Shown here: piece by piece, positions 13,645-14,226 of the stretch
How the letters are laid out: the number at the start of each line of letters is the position of its first letter
Numbering within the stretch: the stretch's first letter is position 1
The notes under the pieces: generated by a model
Told to the model about the DNA's origin: nothing
What the model saw: only the letters and a program-made list of their open reading frames with translations
Database searches by the model: none
Translations under genes and position numbers: made by a program
From: Nitrospirota bacterium
GTDB lineage: Bacteria > Nitrospirota > Thermodesulfovibrionia > Thermodesulfovibrionales > JdFR-86
DNA: 14,226 nucleotides
NCBI GenBank assembly: GCA_030667205.1
Contig: DAOUWH010000007.1
Location: 1 to 14,226 of the forward strand
Direction: 5' to 3'

Positions 13645-14226
13645 GGAGCGGCCTCTCCTCCTCGCGCCTTCGGGCCTCTAAAAGCGTCACCGGCGCGCTG
13701 AATATGTGCGTTGGCAAAGCAGGCACTACCACAAGGACCAATACAAAATGCACCAGGAAAAGCCAGTTGCCCGGAAACTCCGCGACAGGCCTGAAGACCA
13801 GTGCGCTTATCATGAACTTCTTGATCTCGACGAGGTCGGCCCTCATGGTGTGCCTCAGGAGCAGTCCGCTTACGGAGACGGCCAGAAGCGTAAGCGTAAG
13901 AAAAAGGTTATAGAAAGAGACGTACTTTCTTCTCTCCACGGCAAACCTCCAGACGAAGATGTAAAGGAGCGAGGCCGGAAGCACGTAGCCGGCCACGACT
14001 CCAAGCGACTGAAGCGCCGCAACCCATCCGGGCACCGGGTTGAAAAAATAGACCAGATGCCTGATGACCACGAAGACGAAAGACACGTGAAAGAACCATT
14101 CGCCCCACCACAGGCCTGCGTTCACCCTGAAAAGCCTGCCTAAAAACACTATGTCCAGTACGGCGCTCGGGAGCCCCCTCTTTTCTTCGCCGGTTCCAGG
14201 GCTCCCGCCTTCCGCCCTTGCCCAGA
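13634..14226 (-). CDS. HdrE/NarI/DsrM-like membrane cytochrome b, 5' end cut by the window
   Basis: An integral membrane di-haem cytochrome b that should pass electrons between quinone and the HdrD-like partner. The last 171 residues, from a GTG at 14149, contain four hydrophobic helices. Haem-ligand candidates are H21 and H31 (FFHVSF...RHLVYF, ten apart, as in NarI), H100, H134 and H148. The frame stays open from 14149 to the right edge, reading a G/E-rich linker and then AVLDIVFLGRLFRV. The real start, and probably a first membrane helix, therefore lie off the window, and 14149 is not the true start. The stop is inside the HdrD-like gene (11-nt overlap), so the two are translationally coupled. 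HdrE, DsrM and TmcC are alternative family labels. The cytochrome b nature is clear; the exact subfamily is not. Confidence 0.82.
   Translation of the reverse strand, partial: WARAEGGSPGTGEEKRGLPSAVLDIVFLGRLFRVNAGLWWGEWFFHVSFVFVVIRHLVYFFNPVPGWVAALQSLGVVAGYVLPASLLYIFVWRFAVERRKYVSFYNLFLTLTLLAVSVSGLLLRHTMRADLVEIKKFMISALVFRPVAEFPGNWLFLVHFVLVLVVVPALPTHIFSAPVTLLEARRREEERPLHEG

Overview
The window looks like chromosomal DNA of an anaerobic or facultative, respiring Gram-negative-type bacterium. It encodes Hfq, an anhydromuropeptide-recycling kinase, a SurA_N-type membrane chaperone, two multihaem c-type cytochromes and a tRNA-Leu with an encoded CCA. Its GC-rich coding style, the mix of archaeal-like genes (ATP-dependent DNA ligase, coenzyme M biosynthesis enzymes, HdrD/HdrE-like proteins) and the cytochromes would fit Nitrospirota or Desulfobacterota-like lineages. 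That placement is inference only.

Layout. (1) 1-2461, plus strand: the 3' part of a siroheme synthase (precorrin-2 dehydrogenase/ferrochelatase) gene, interrupted in frame by a perfect 18-bp tandem repeat at the left edge, then an archaeal-type ATP-dependent DNA ligase and an Mth938-like protein. (2) 2524-2823, plus: a small eight-cysteine protein that looks internally duplicated. A strong terminator then separates it from (3) 2880-5051, minus: a three-gene cytochrome operon (seven-haem c, membrane b, six-haem c), probably a quinol-to-periplasm electron transfer module. (4) 5308-7704, plus: hfq, Nudix hydrolase, SurA_N chaperone and anmK, all with overlapping stop/start codons, followed by tRNA-Leu(GAG). 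(5) 8003-10089, plus: corrinoid adenosyltransferase, a substrate-binding-protein fold without a signal peptide, and an unrecognised two-part protein. (6) 10086-14226, minus, running off the right edge: an overlapping operon of an HdrE/NarI-like cytochrome b, an HdrD-like double-CCG iron-sulfur protein, cysteate synthase, and a fused sulfopyruvate decarboxylase (ComDE).

The most notable region is (6). Cysteate synthase and ComDE are the two dedicated enzymes of the Methanosarcina-type route to coenzyme M (phosphoserine + sulfite to cysteate, then sulfopyruvate, then sulfoacetaldehyde). Here they are translationally coupled to a heterodisulfide-reductase-like HdrE/HdrD pair, in what otherwise looks like a bacterial genome. 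This suggests a bacterial pathway that makes coenzyme M, or another C2 sulfonate, and a quinone-linked thiol/disulfide enzyme that may use it. The nearby corrinoid adenosyltransferase and the substrate-binding protein, which belongs to the family that includes sulfonate binders, may be related, but the sequence does not prove it.
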